Shown here piece after piece: positions 16,473-24,364 of a stretch of 38,885 bases of DNA. A model generated the notes under the pieces. That model was not told the origin of the DNA. It saw nothing but the letters and a program-made list of their open reading frames with translations, and searched no databases. Location: contig CAYXMS010000009.1 in assembly GCA_964466185.1 (NCBI GenBank), forward strand, positions 1 to 38,885. Direction: 5' to 3'. The stretch is from CAZTYI01 sp964466185. Its GTDB lineage: Bacteria; Chlamydiota; Chlamydiia; Chlamydiales; SM23-39. Both the position numbers and the translations under genes were made by a program. The first letter of the stretch is position 1, and each line of letters begins with the position of its first letter.

Positions 16473-17245
16473 GTTTGCTGCCTCTGTCGTATAAAAGGAT
16501 GGCGCTCCAAACTTTCTTTTAAAAAAGATATGGTTGGATTGTCAATAGATAAAAATTTATCCACGGTTTCTAACTGGGTAATTACTCCTTCTTCTTGAAG
16601 AGCAATTCTGTCTGCTGTAAATAAAGCAGAATGGATGTCATGAGTAACAATAATGCTAGTGCCTTTGAGCTCGTTTTGGGTTTTGATGATTAGCTCATTA
16701 ATCTGTTTAGTAGTCATAGGATCTAGTCCTGTGGTCGGTTCATCATATAGTAAAATTTTCGGGCGGTAGGCAATTACTCTGGCCAATGCTGCCCGTTTTT
16801 TCATGCCGCCGGACAGATCGGACGGCATTTTATTTTCAATATTGTCTAAGCCTACCATATTAAGAGCTTCTTTGACTCTTTCTTTAATATCTTCGATACT
16901 TAATTTTTTTTTGGTAACCGGATCCACATGCTCTTGCAGATAAAAACCGACATTTTCTTCAACTGTTAAAGAATCAAATAAGGCGCAACCCTGAAAAAGC
17001 ATGCCCATATTCTCAATAATTTTAAAAAGTTCTTGTTCTTTTAGATCTGTAATGTTGACGCCATTGATTTCGATATGTCCGTCATCCGGTTTTTCAATGC
17101 CAATGATATGTTTTAAGAGTACACTTTTTCCAACGCCTGATTTGCCCAAGATCACTATGATTTCGCCTTCATTGATTGTCAAGTTCATTCCTCTTAATAC
17201 TTGCAGATGTTCAAAACTTTTCCAAAGATTAACAATGTTTATCAT
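16469..17245 (-). CDS. mlaF: MlaF-like ABC transporter ATPase
   Basis: The 258-residue ATPase powers the MlaE permease. Walker A is GKSGVGKS (residues 34-41), the Q-loop is MGMLFQGCALFD, the ABC signature is DLSGGMKKRAALARVI (around 140), Walker B is ILLYDEPTTGLDP, and the H-loop is IIVTHD. LSGGMKKR and the GCALFDSLTV segment are characteristic of the MlaF/TGD3 group. It lies between mlaE (two-base gap) and mlaD (four-base overlap), so translational coupling is likely. Confidence 0.95.
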   Translation of the reverse strand: MINIVNLWKSFEHLQVLRGMNLTINEGEIIVILGKSGVGKSVLLKHIIGIEKPDDGHIEINGVNITDLKEQELFKIIENMGMLFQGCALFDSLTVEENVGFYLQEHVDPVTKKKLSIEDIKERVKEALNMVGLDNIENKMPSDLSGGMKKRAALARVIAYRPKILLYDEPTTGLDPMTTKQINELIIKTQNELKGTSIIVTHDIHSALFTADRIALQEEGVITQLETVDKFLSIDNPTISFLKESLERHPFIRQRQQT

Positions 17246-17247
17246 AT

Positions 17248-18096
17248 TTAATAACCCAGCATTTTTTCGTGGATCGTGTTTAAAGCCATGGTTAAAAAGA
17301 AATCGGAAATCAAAATACTTATGCTGCTGATAACTACAGAAGAAGTGGTGGCTTCTCCTACACCAGCCGCGCCGCCTTTGGTTTTCATGCCTTTATAGCA
17401 GCAAATGGTCACAATCAAAAAAGCAAAAAAGATAGATTTTATAATGCCGGTTGTTACATCAAACATGGAAATATGTATAGGCATGGGATCAAAATAACTG
17501 GAAGTTGCCATGTCGAAATAAAAAACAGCGATTGCCCAGCCGCCTAAAATGCCTAGAATAATGCTGAAAATAGTTAGAAGAGGGGTCATGGCCATAAAAG
17601 ATAAAAAACGGGGACCTAGAAGATATTGCCAAGGAGAGACTGACATGGTTTTCATGGCATCTATCTGTTCAGTTACTTTCATGGTACCCAGCTCTGCACA
17701 CATGGCAGAACCGACTCTTCCGGTTAGCATAAAGCCGGTTAAAACAGGGCCCAGTTCTGTGATCATGGATTTAGCTACCATTATGCCGGTAACTCCAGAG
17801 AGGCCTTTGGCGGACAGCTGATAAAATGATTGGGCTGCCAAGACAATGCCTGTTGAAAGACCGGTAATCGCTACAACAGTTACTGAAAGCACGCCTATGC
17901 TATAAAACTGGTCGCGCAGAAGGTTCCATTTGGGAGCGTTTTTAAAAATAGCTGAAAAAATGTTTAAAACAAATTGAGTATATTCGCCAAGAGATTGAAA
18001 AGGCAATAAAACAGCCTCAAGCAGCCAAGATTTGAGATTTAAATTCAGCGATGGTTCCTGCTTTTGATTTTTAGCACTCTTAGAAGTACCGCTCAT
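17248..18096 (-). CDS. mlaE: MlaE-like ABC transporter permease
   Basis: The 282-residue permease has a MlaE/TGD1-family core of about five membrane helices. The characteristic stretch is TELGPVLTGFMLTGRVGSAMCAELGTMKVTEQIDAM, centred near residue 130. The N-terminus is an extended hydrophilic part before the first helix. It opens the operon and is preceded by a spacer with a 12-base inverted repeat. With MlaF and MlaD it probably maintains outer-membrane lipid asymmetry or imports lipids. The direction of transport cannot be deduced from sequence. Confidence 0.93.
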   Translation of the reverse strand: MSGTSKSAKNQKQEPSLNLNLKSWLLEAVLLPFQSLGEYTQFVLNIFSAIFKNAPKWNLLRDQFYSIGVLSVTVVAITGLSTGIVLAAQSFYQLSAKGLSGVTGIMVAKSMITELGPVLTGFMLTGRVGSAMCAELGTMKVTEQIDAMKTMSVSPWQYLLGPRFLSFMAMTPLLTIFSIILGILGGWAIAVFYFDMATSSYFDPMPIHISMFDVTTGIIKSIFFAFLIVTICCYKGMKTKGGAAGVGEATTSSVVISSISILISDFFLTMALNTIHEKMLGY

Positions 18097-18146
18097 AAGG
18101 TAAGCCCTTTTTAAACTTACTATATGAAAAGATATTTTTAGATCAA

Positions 18147-18177
18147 ATTAAATTTAACTACTTTGGTTAAATTTAAT
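18147..18177. promoter_or_regulatory. Perfect 12-bp inverted repeat between translocator and mla operons
   Basis: ATTAAATTTAAC (18147-18158) and GTTAAATTTAAT (18166-18177) are exact inverse complements separated by seven bases. They lie in the 117-base gap between the end of the copD-like gene and the mlaE start. The AT-only stem could be a dyad operator upstream of mlaE, or, on the minus strand, a weak terminator after the translocator genes. Which role applies cannot be decided from sequence. Confidence 0.5.
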
Positions 18178-18213
18178 CCTAAAGCAATCTTTTTAGGTTT
18201 TTTTTAAAAAAAA

Positions 18214-18897
18214 TTACCTTGAGCTTCGGCTTTGTGCTTCTGCTGTTGCTAAAGAGCGGTAGGCTTGGGCTATTTCTTCAATTGTCTGGCGTATGAGGTT
18301 TTGGTTGTGCTTTGCGTCTTCAGATAGCTTGTCTTCTTTTTTTGCTTCCGCATTGGCCTGAGTCATTTTAGCCTGCAGTCTTTTTTCCGGAAAAATAGCG
18401 ACTTCTCCTAAAGCGTTTGCCAGATCGGGCATTTTTTCATGGGGCAGTTTTAAAATGGCTCTTTTTGTTTGTTGTAGAGCTTTATTTAAAAATTCTCCCC
18501 ATCTGGTTTGAGCCATTCTTTCTATTTGTAAAACCCCAGTATTTCCCCCAACAGGGGCAGCGGTTTCTGCTGCCTTGAAAGCAGCGCCGGCTATCGACAC
18601 TGTTAAAAATATTGTGCGGATAAAAGCAGTGGTTAAATGAACTCCAGCCTGGCTTTTTAAAGCAGAGGCTTCTTGTTCTACTGCGCTTTTTATGGCTTTT
18701 TGACAGTTTTTAAATTCAGTTTGGGCCAGAGTTCTTTCTAAAAGGGACATTTCGCGCATTAAAATAGTTAGATCGCTAATGCGGTGGATTAGATTGCTTG
18801 ATTTTTTTTCTTCGCCAAAAACTGGTGTTGCAGTATTTTTTTCTGGCAGAGCCTGTTGTGGTAAAACTTGGTCAAGTGAGATTTGGTCAAGGGCCAT
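18214..18897 (-). CDS. copD: Probable T3SS translocator with one hydrophobic segment (CopD/SctB-like)
   Basis: The 227-residue protein has a hydrophilic N-terminus, a single hydrophobic segment (TAFIRTIFLTVSIAGAAF, about residues 108-125) and an amphipathic Ala/Lys/Gln-rich helical C-terminus. That is the architecture of minor translocators (SipC/YopD/CopD class). The assignment is by architecture and context, not by strong sequence signature. It follows the two-segment protein by 50 bases, as copD follows copB in Chlamydia, and starts after AAGGAG. It shares the MAL start and a Ser/Ile-rich N-terminus with that neighbour, possibly a T3S signal. Confidence 0.5.
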   Translation of the reverse strand: MALDQISLDQVLPQQALPEKNTATPVFGEEKKSSNLIHRISDLTILMREMSLLERTLAQTEFKNCQKAIKSAVEQEASALKSQAGVHLTTAFIRTIFLTVSIAGAAFKAAETAAPVGGNTGVLQIERMAQTRWGEFLNKALQQTKRAILKLPHEKMPDLANALGEVAIFPEKRLQAKMTQANAEAKKEDKLSEDAKHNQNLIRQTIEEIAQAYRSLATAEAQSRSSR

Positions 18898-18947
18898 AAG
18901 AGATCTCCTTATCTTTTTTAATTAATTTTTAGTTATATTTTAATTTA

Positions 18948-19859
18948 TTAAGCCCAGATAAAATCCTGCTCTACTAAATCGCTTAATATGAGCATGGTAT
19001 CCTGGTTAAAATTAGCTATGCTTTTTAACCGTTTGGCCTCTAGGGCAAAATGGTTAAAAATTACTTTTTTTTCTCCATCCAGCATTTTAATATTGCTGTT
19101 TGTTTTCAAAAGTGATGCTTGCGTTATATCGCTGCCAATATTGGTTGTAGCTACTGCTGTATTTACTGTAGCAGTTAAAGCTGTTGGTAGAAAATTTCCA
19201 TTAAAAGTTACAGTTCCAGCTGACAAAAAAATTCCAATAACAGAAGAACCGATGGAAGCAGCTGTGGAAGCAGTTGCTAAATAAGAAGCAAAAGTGTTTT
19301 GAGTTTCTAAATCCGAAGAAATTTTAGAGGCTATCCATTTAAAAGAACCTGTTTCTTCCATTAACTTGCTGGTTATGCCGATTGTGCCGGCTGTTGTTAA
19401 AGCAGCGGCAGCTATGGGAGAAGAACAAAAAGCAAGGCCTGTTAATATGGAAGGGACGTTAACAGCGTAAAAGGCTATATTTGCCGCAGTCTTCCATGTA
19501 GAAAGCTTGGCTGTTTTTTGCTCTTTTTCTGCTATCAGAGTTTTTTGGCGTACCGTGAGATGGTTATGTTTTTGCTTTTGTTGTAAAATCTGTTTTTCTG
19601 ATAAAACGCCGTCTTCTTCGTTTAGGGCATCAAAGGCCAGATTTAATTGCAGGGCTCGTAAAAGAGGATCTTTTTGAAAACGTCTGGCATAAGCCTGTTG
19701 ACTGTCTTCTATACTGTCTTCCACTGCTGCCAAGCCTAGAGAAACCGGTTTGACAGGGGGAATAGCCTGAAAAGGTTGGTCTTCTGTTTCAGAAATGTTG
19801 GCAGTTTCTAAGGCGCGGGCAGAGAAACTTTTAATAGCTGAAATAGGTCTTAAAGCCAT
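18948..19859 (-). CDS. copB: Probable T3SS translocator with two hydrophobic segments (CopB/SctE-like)
   Basis: The 303-residue protein has a hydrophilic N-terminal 120 residues. Two hydrophobic regions rich in Ala/Ile/Thr follow: NIAFYAVNVPSILTGLAFCS with IAAAALTTAGTIGI (about 128-165), and ASIGSSVIGIFLSAGTVTF (about 203-225). It ends with a helical C-terminus. This matches major translocators such as YopB/CopB, which insert in the host membrane. It is shorter than Chlamydia CopB. Its position between a small helical protein and the CopD-like gene copies the CT577-copB-copD order. No class II chaperone gene (LcrH/Scc) lies in the window. Confidence 0.5.
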   Translation of the reverse strand: MALRPISAIKSFSARALETANISETEDQPFQAIPPVKPVSLGLAAVEDSIEDSQQAYARRFQKDPLLRALQLNLAFDALNEEDGVLSEKQILQQKQKHNHLTVRQKTLIAEKEQKTAKLSTWKTAANIAFYAVNVPSILTGLAFCSSPIAAAALTTAGTIGITSKLMEETGSFKWIASKISSDLETQNTFASYLATASTAASIGSSVIGIFLSAGTVTFNGNFLPTALTATVNTAVATTNIGSDITQASLLKTNSNIKMLDGEKKVIFNHFALEAKRLKSIANFNQDTMLILSDLVEQDFIWA

Positions 19860-19897
19860 AGTCTATTTGTATTTTTTAATGTTTGTCTTATTTTAAT

Positions 19898-20410
19898 TTA
19901 TGCCCCGCTGGAATTCATGCGGCTTAGCATCTTTTCAATTAAACGGTTAATATTTTCCATAATTTTTTTAGTAATGTCAAAAATAGCATTTTTATCGCGG
20001 CCTAAATTTTCAATTTTCTGATAAACATTAGTGACTGAAGTTCTGATTTTTTCCAACTCCAGGTCAATTTCTTCTGTTGTCGGATCGTTTGAAATTTCAA
20101 CATCCTGTTCCCTTAATTTTTGGATTAGGCTTATAGTCTTTTCAGATTTTTGTTGGTTATAATTGCCTGCGTTGGCAATTAGTTCTTTTTTTAAGTTTAA
20201 AAGCATTTTTTGCATTTCAGATGTTTGTTCCATGCCTTCTAAAAGGTCGTTCATCTTTTTAACAGAAGAAGCTTCAGCCCGCATGGCGAGATCTATAATC
20301 TGACTTAAAATACTGGGCTGATGATCATTTGTACTTGGTTTTTCAATTAGATTTTTAGAAGATCCGGAAATACGCTCAGGATATGGGCTAACCAACTGTT
20401 TTTCAGACAT
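19898..20410 (-). CDS. Small helical protein of the translocator operon
   Basis: The 170-residue protein is hydrophilic and almost entirely helical after residue 30, with heptad-like stretches (LAMRAEASSVKKMNDLLEG and IRTSVTNVYQKIENLG). It ends with an Arg/Met-rich helix. An AGAGG site precedes the ATG. It is the first gene of the set leading into the CopB/CopD-like pair and could correspond to Chlamydia CT577 in position. A hydrophilic translocator, filament or export accessory role is plausible; the sequence gives no specific motif. Confidence 0.6.
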   Translation of the reverse strand: MSEKQLVSPYPERISGSSKNLIEKPSTNDHQPSILSQIIDLAMRAEASSVKKMNDLLEGMEQTSEMQKMLLNLKKELIANAGNYNQQKSEKTISLIQKLREQDVEISNDPTTEEIDLELEKIRTSVTNVYQKIENLGRDKNAIFDITKKIMENINRLIEKMLSRMNSSGA

Positions 20411-20561
20411 TTTAAAACCTCTGGTTTTGAGTTTTTTACAGTTTTTAAAAATAAACTGCTAATATTATAAAACTTTTGAAATAAAAAGAAAAGACCTAAC
20501 GATATTAAAATTTTTTCTTGATAAAGCACATTTTCTTGAGAGCTTTCTATTAAAAATATTT

Positions 20562-23500
20562 TTAATAGTTATGTTTCCATTTGAGAGTATATTTATTTTG
20601 CTGCTCCTGCGCCATCGTTTCGAACTGGAACATAATTCCTTTAAGCATATCTACTTCTACAATGATGTTGGAGACGCCGTAGTCAAAGCCCCGGGAAAAG
20701 GCCAGCATAATTCGTTTGGTAATGTATTTGCCGACTAAAATGGCTACCTGGTCTGGGTCTTCGCTTTCTTCAGAGGACCTGGTTATTACTGCAAGCCTGT
20801 CGATGCCCAGTTTTTTCTTGGAAGCTTCTATAATATTGTTGCTTTCGGATAAAGAAGAAATGGCAGTGGCTACTTGCAGAGCCTGAACTGCGGAAATGCC
20901 GGAAATGTCGCGGCCGAAAAGTAGTAGGGAGATAATTGATCCTAAAGGAAGGGAGGGGGAGGAGGTGAAATATAGCTGAGGAGCATTTAAAGGCCCTTTT
21001 AAATTGGCATTGATAACTACGCCGCTTTGTTCCACTTGGGCTGTAATTGCCAGCTCGGGAAAAGCGCCGCGGATACCCGGGAAAATTATGCTGGAATTAA
21101 TCAGGTCAAAGGTTTTGTCGGAAAAAGTAAAAGTGCCTTTGATTACTTTTAACCTGCCATCGGAGACAATGTCGTCTAAATTGCCGGTTAAATAAACTCT
21201 TCCCTGCAGTTGTGCATCTATTCCTCTGCCTTTAACAAAAATATTGTCAGGCATGATCAGATCCAGATCTAAATTTATAGGATACGGTTTTTTCTTGGGT
21301 TTAATAGTTTGTATTTGCTGTTGTTCATTCACATAAGTTGTCGGAATATCCGGTATAAAGATAGGGATTTCTTCGGGAATGGTAATCAGGCCGTAGGAAA
21401 TAATGGCTTTTCCTCTAATCAGGCTTTTTTTACTGTTGCCCTTAATTTCCATATCGCCATCTGCTTTGGCTTCGATAAAATTGCTTTTTACGATTCTGGC
21501 CGAATCAAAGTGGCATTTGATGGAATAGGGGTAATTCAGTAACTGGTTAAAGCTAAGATATCCTGTAGCGGAAACTAATTTGTTTTGTTGGTCATAGCCT
21601 TGCAATGTTTCGATGATTAGTTTGCTTTTTTTGAAATTCAAATCTGCGCTGATATTTTTAAAATAAGAACCGCTTTGATAATTTTCAAAAATGCCGTTTT
21701 CCAATTTAACAAACCCTTCTAATCGGGGATTGATGAGGTTTTTAGATAGAATCAGCTGACAGAAAAGATTGCCTTCCAAGCGGTTGTTGCGTAAGTTAAA
21801 AAAGTCTAAAATATCTTCTGCTCGGCCTTCATAGGCAAGTTTGGCCTTGAGATTTTTTTGCTCGCGCAAATCAAAATAAAACAGGCTTTTGCCGATTTTT
21901 AACGGCAAAGAAAGATCTAAAGTTAAAAGTCCGGTTTTTCCGCTTTTTAAATCGCATTCGGCTTTGAGTAAATTGTTTTCAATCTTTGAAAAAATGTCTC
22001 CATGCAGTTTTAAAGGATGTTCGTCGCTTAAAGAGGCTAAAGTAGCATTATCTAAATTGAGTTTTAGATTAGAAGAAATGGAAAAAGCTGTTTGTTTTAA
22101 ATTAAAATTGCAAGAAGTAAAGCCATGAGTCTTGATTTTCCAGGGATTAAAGGATAGAAAGTCAAGAGGGAAATCTTTAGCTTCAATTTGAACTTCATTT
22201 TTCTGTCCGTTGACTTGCATATCTATATCTAAATAGGATCTGGACATGGCAAATTTAAAATTCGAAACAGAAAAATGCTTTAAATCTTGCCAGGCAATGA
22301 AAGCCTGTTGTTTCAGATAAAAACTTTGGCCTAAAGTTTCGCCTGAAAAATTGACAATTTTAACATCGGATGTTTTTTGTTGTGGATTATAAGCATAAAA
22401 ACCGACTAAATTGCATTTTATCGGTTTCCGCCAGTTGCCTTGAGCTGAAATCGCAAAATCCCAGCCATGTTTTTTTGAACTGTAGGAAACAGCTTCAAAT
22501 TTATCAAATGTCAAATCATAAAAAGAAAGGTTTTTGCTAAAAACTTTTAAATTGCCGACGGAGTTGTTGAAAAGGTCTTTTAAGTCTGCAGAAAAAGTTA
22601 GTTTGGAGCCTAACAGAAAATTAATGTGATAGTCTTTTAAAGAGCCGCCTAAATTCAAGTTTTGCTTGCCGTTGGCATATTCAAAATTTAAGGCCAGGTT
22701 GCCAGCGCTTTTTAAAATCAGGTTGGGAAAAAGTCTTTCTAATGAACTTAAACTAGTAAAAGAAAAATCAGCTTTGCCTTGCATGCCACCGTTGGGAAGA
22801 ATGATAAATTTGGGACTGGCCAGGTTAAAAGAAGTGGCCGAAACAGTGCATTTTTCCAGCTCCAGGTATTGATTTTCTTTCGGCAGGTTCAAGACAAAAC
22901 GGCTATTGACAAGTACATTGTCTTCCAAAGCTAAAAAACGTAAAGAGCTTTTGCCGGAAATGGCAGAGTTTTCAATATGTGAGCGAATCTGGCCTTTTAA
23001 ATTTTTAATCGGATGGCGGTCAATCACTAAATTTTTGGTTGCAAGATCCAGAGAAAGCTTTTCTTTTTCTGTTTGTAAGAAAACTTTTAAAGCGCCTTTG
23101 ACTGGAATATTATAAAGCTGATTTAAGATAGCTAAATTATAAGCGTTTAAATCAAACTGCATATTTTTTAAGTTAAAATCAGAAGATAGCTGAAAATTGC
23201 CCTTGGCTGAAAGAAGCTTGTTTTTAATATAAAAATTAGAAAGCTCTGTTGAAAAATCGGGGTTTAAAATTAGCTTTCCCCGGACGTTTGAGTCAAGTCC
23301 TTTTAAAGCTATTGTTCCATTTAACGAACCGGTTAAAGCAGAGGGCAGTTTTTGTTCGAAGATCAAAGATTTAACGTTTCTATAATCGCCTTTTAAAAAT
23401 AGGGTTATTTTAGTTTCTTTTTGCAGGGCCTCTTTTAATTTTGTGGAAAGGAAATAAAATCCCGGTTTTTTTACTTGTAAAGTAAAATAGCCTTTTTTGA

Positions 23501-24119
23501 TTTTCTCCGAGCCTTTAGCTTTAAAATGTAAAAGGTCTTCCTGAAAATTTTGACTATACACTTTTGTATTGATGGCAAAAGAATGGCCTTTTTTCTCTAA
23601 AAAAGCATTTCCTGTTAAATTAAACTCTTTATCGTAAAGATGCAGATTTTCAATTTTAAACCGTTTTAAAGAAAGATTGAATAAGGGAGGGGAAAAGGGA
23701 ATTGTCTCAGATAGCGGCCTATCGGATTGATCAGTTATTTGTTTGGGAGCTTGGTTTTCAATGTTTTTTAAAGTTTTAATAAATACATTTTTAATTAAAC
23801 ATTTACGCAAAGAAATTTCTTTTTTGGCCAGGGCCAGAAAAGAAATCCGTAAAGAGATTTCATCGATGACAATAATTTGACGGTCAACTGCAATAGAGAG
23901 GTTTTTGATTTTCCAGAAAAAAGGAGGTATTCCTTCAATAGAGCCAATTTCTATAGGCAGATTGTTTTTTCTTAAATAATTAAGCACATAGTTTTTGGTT
24001 TTGTCATGAAATGTGTCGCTTTGCAAAATAGCTATAATAAATAAAGTAATTGCTGAGAAAAAAGCTAAAATGCCAATTAAAATAAGATAAATACGGTGTT
24101 TTGTTTTTTTCTTTTTCAT
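20562..24119 (-). CDS. tamB: TamB-like translocation and assembly protein
   Basis: The 1185-residue protein has an N-terminal membrane anchor (IYLILIGILAFFSAITLFIIAI, about residues 10-31), a long beta-rich taco-like body, and a C-terminal DUF490/TamB domain. The last includes LTGNLDDIVSDGRLKVIKGTF, then IRGAFPELAITAQVEQ and LGSIISLLLFGRDISG. Such proteins bridge the inner and outer membranes with TamA and are linked to autotransporter assembly and phospholipid transport. ATG 24119 was chosen because AAGAGGAT lies immediately upstream and the Lys-rich start precedes the anchor; the frame is open to 24152. A hairpin of an IS-like relic lies in the leader. tamA is directly upstream on the same strand, 245 bases away. 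Confidence 0.92.
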   Translation of the reverse strand: MKKKKTKHRIYLILIGILAFFSAITLFIIAILQSDTFHDKTKNYVLNYLRKNNLPIEIGSIEGIPPFFWKIKNLSIAVDRQIIVIDEISLRISFLALAKKEISLRKCLIKNVFIKTLKNIENQAPKQITDQSDRPLSETIPFSPPLFNLSLKRFKIENLHLYDKEFNLTGNAFLEKKGHSFAINTKVYSQNFQEDLLHFKAKGSEKIKKGYFTLQVKKPGFYFLSTKLKEALQKETKITLFLKGDYRNVKSLIFEQKLPSALTGSLNGTIALKGLDSNVRGKLILNPDFSTELSNFYIKNKLLSAKGNFQLSSDFNLKNMQFDLNAYNLAILNQLYNIPVKGALKVFLQTEKEKLSLDLATKNLVIDRHPIKNLKGQIRSHIENSAISGKSSLRFLALEDNVLVNSRFVLNLPKENQYLELEKCTVSATSFNLASPKFIILPNGGMQGKADFSFTSLSSLERLFPNLILKSAGNLALNFEYANGKQNLNLGGSLKDYHINFLLGSKLTFSADLKDLFNNSVGNLKVFSKNLSFYDLTFDKFEAVSYSSKKHGWDFAISAQGNWRKPIKCNLVGFYAYNPQQKTSDVKIVNFSGETLGQSFYLKQQAFIAWQDLKHFSVSNFKFAMSRSYLDIDMQVNGQKNEVQIEAKDFPLDFLSFNPWKIKTHGFTSCNFNLKQTAFSISSNLKLNLDNATLASLSDEHPLKLHGDIFSKIENNLLKAECDLKSGKTGLLTLDLSLPLKIGKSLFYFDLREQKNLKAKLAYEGRAEDILDFFNLRNNRLEGNLFCQLILSKNLINPRLEGFVKLENGIFENYQSGSYFKNISADLNFKKSKLIIETLQGYDQQNKLVSATGYLSFNQLLNYPYSIKCHFDSARIVKSNFIEAKADGDMEIKGNSKKSLIRGKAIISYGLITIPEEIPIFIPDIPTTYVNEQQQIQTIKPKKKPYPINLDLDLIMPDNIFVKGRGIDAQLQGRVYLTGNLDDIVSDGRLKVIKGTFTFSDKTFDLINSSIIFPGIRGAFPELAITAQVEQSGVVINANLKGPLNAPQLYFTSSPSLPLGSIISLLLFGRDISGISAVQALQVATAISSLSESNNIIEASKKKLGIDRLAVITRSSEESEDPDQVAILVGKYITKRIMLAFSRGFDYGVSNIIVEVDMLKGIMFQFETMAQEQQNKYTLKWKHNY

Positions 24120-24364
24120 AAATCCTCTTTTTGTGGAAGTCCCTGATTTCAATCAGGGGAGGAAACAAAATTCCTTTAAATTAAATTCTCACCCGTTCTA
24201 ATCTCACCCGTTTTAATATTAAATATAGCTGCCTATTTTTTAATAGGCCTGGTTTAAAGCTATATGCTTTAAGCAGGGGCCACAGTCAATTGGCCTATTG
24301 TCCTTCGTTTTTTTTAAGGCCGTATTGCACAAAACTTGGAAGGTCAAGCTTCTGATTTCAGTCA
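24120..24364 (+). mobile_element. IS200/IS605-like relic between tamA and tamB
   Basis: Near 24141-24158 is a perfect hairpin CCCTGATT-TC-AATCAGGG, preceded by GGAAGT and followed by GGAGGA. This is the layout of an IS200/IS605 right end. A decayed copy in the same orientation lies at 24346-24368 (AAGCTTCTGATTTCAGTCA). The stretch between contains short inverted or repeated phrases (CTCACCCGTT twice, at about 24189-24216) but no ORF. The element separates tamA from tamB, which are usually closer. The hairpin lies in the 5' leader of tamB; the second copy touches the tamA stop codon. Confidence 0.45.
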
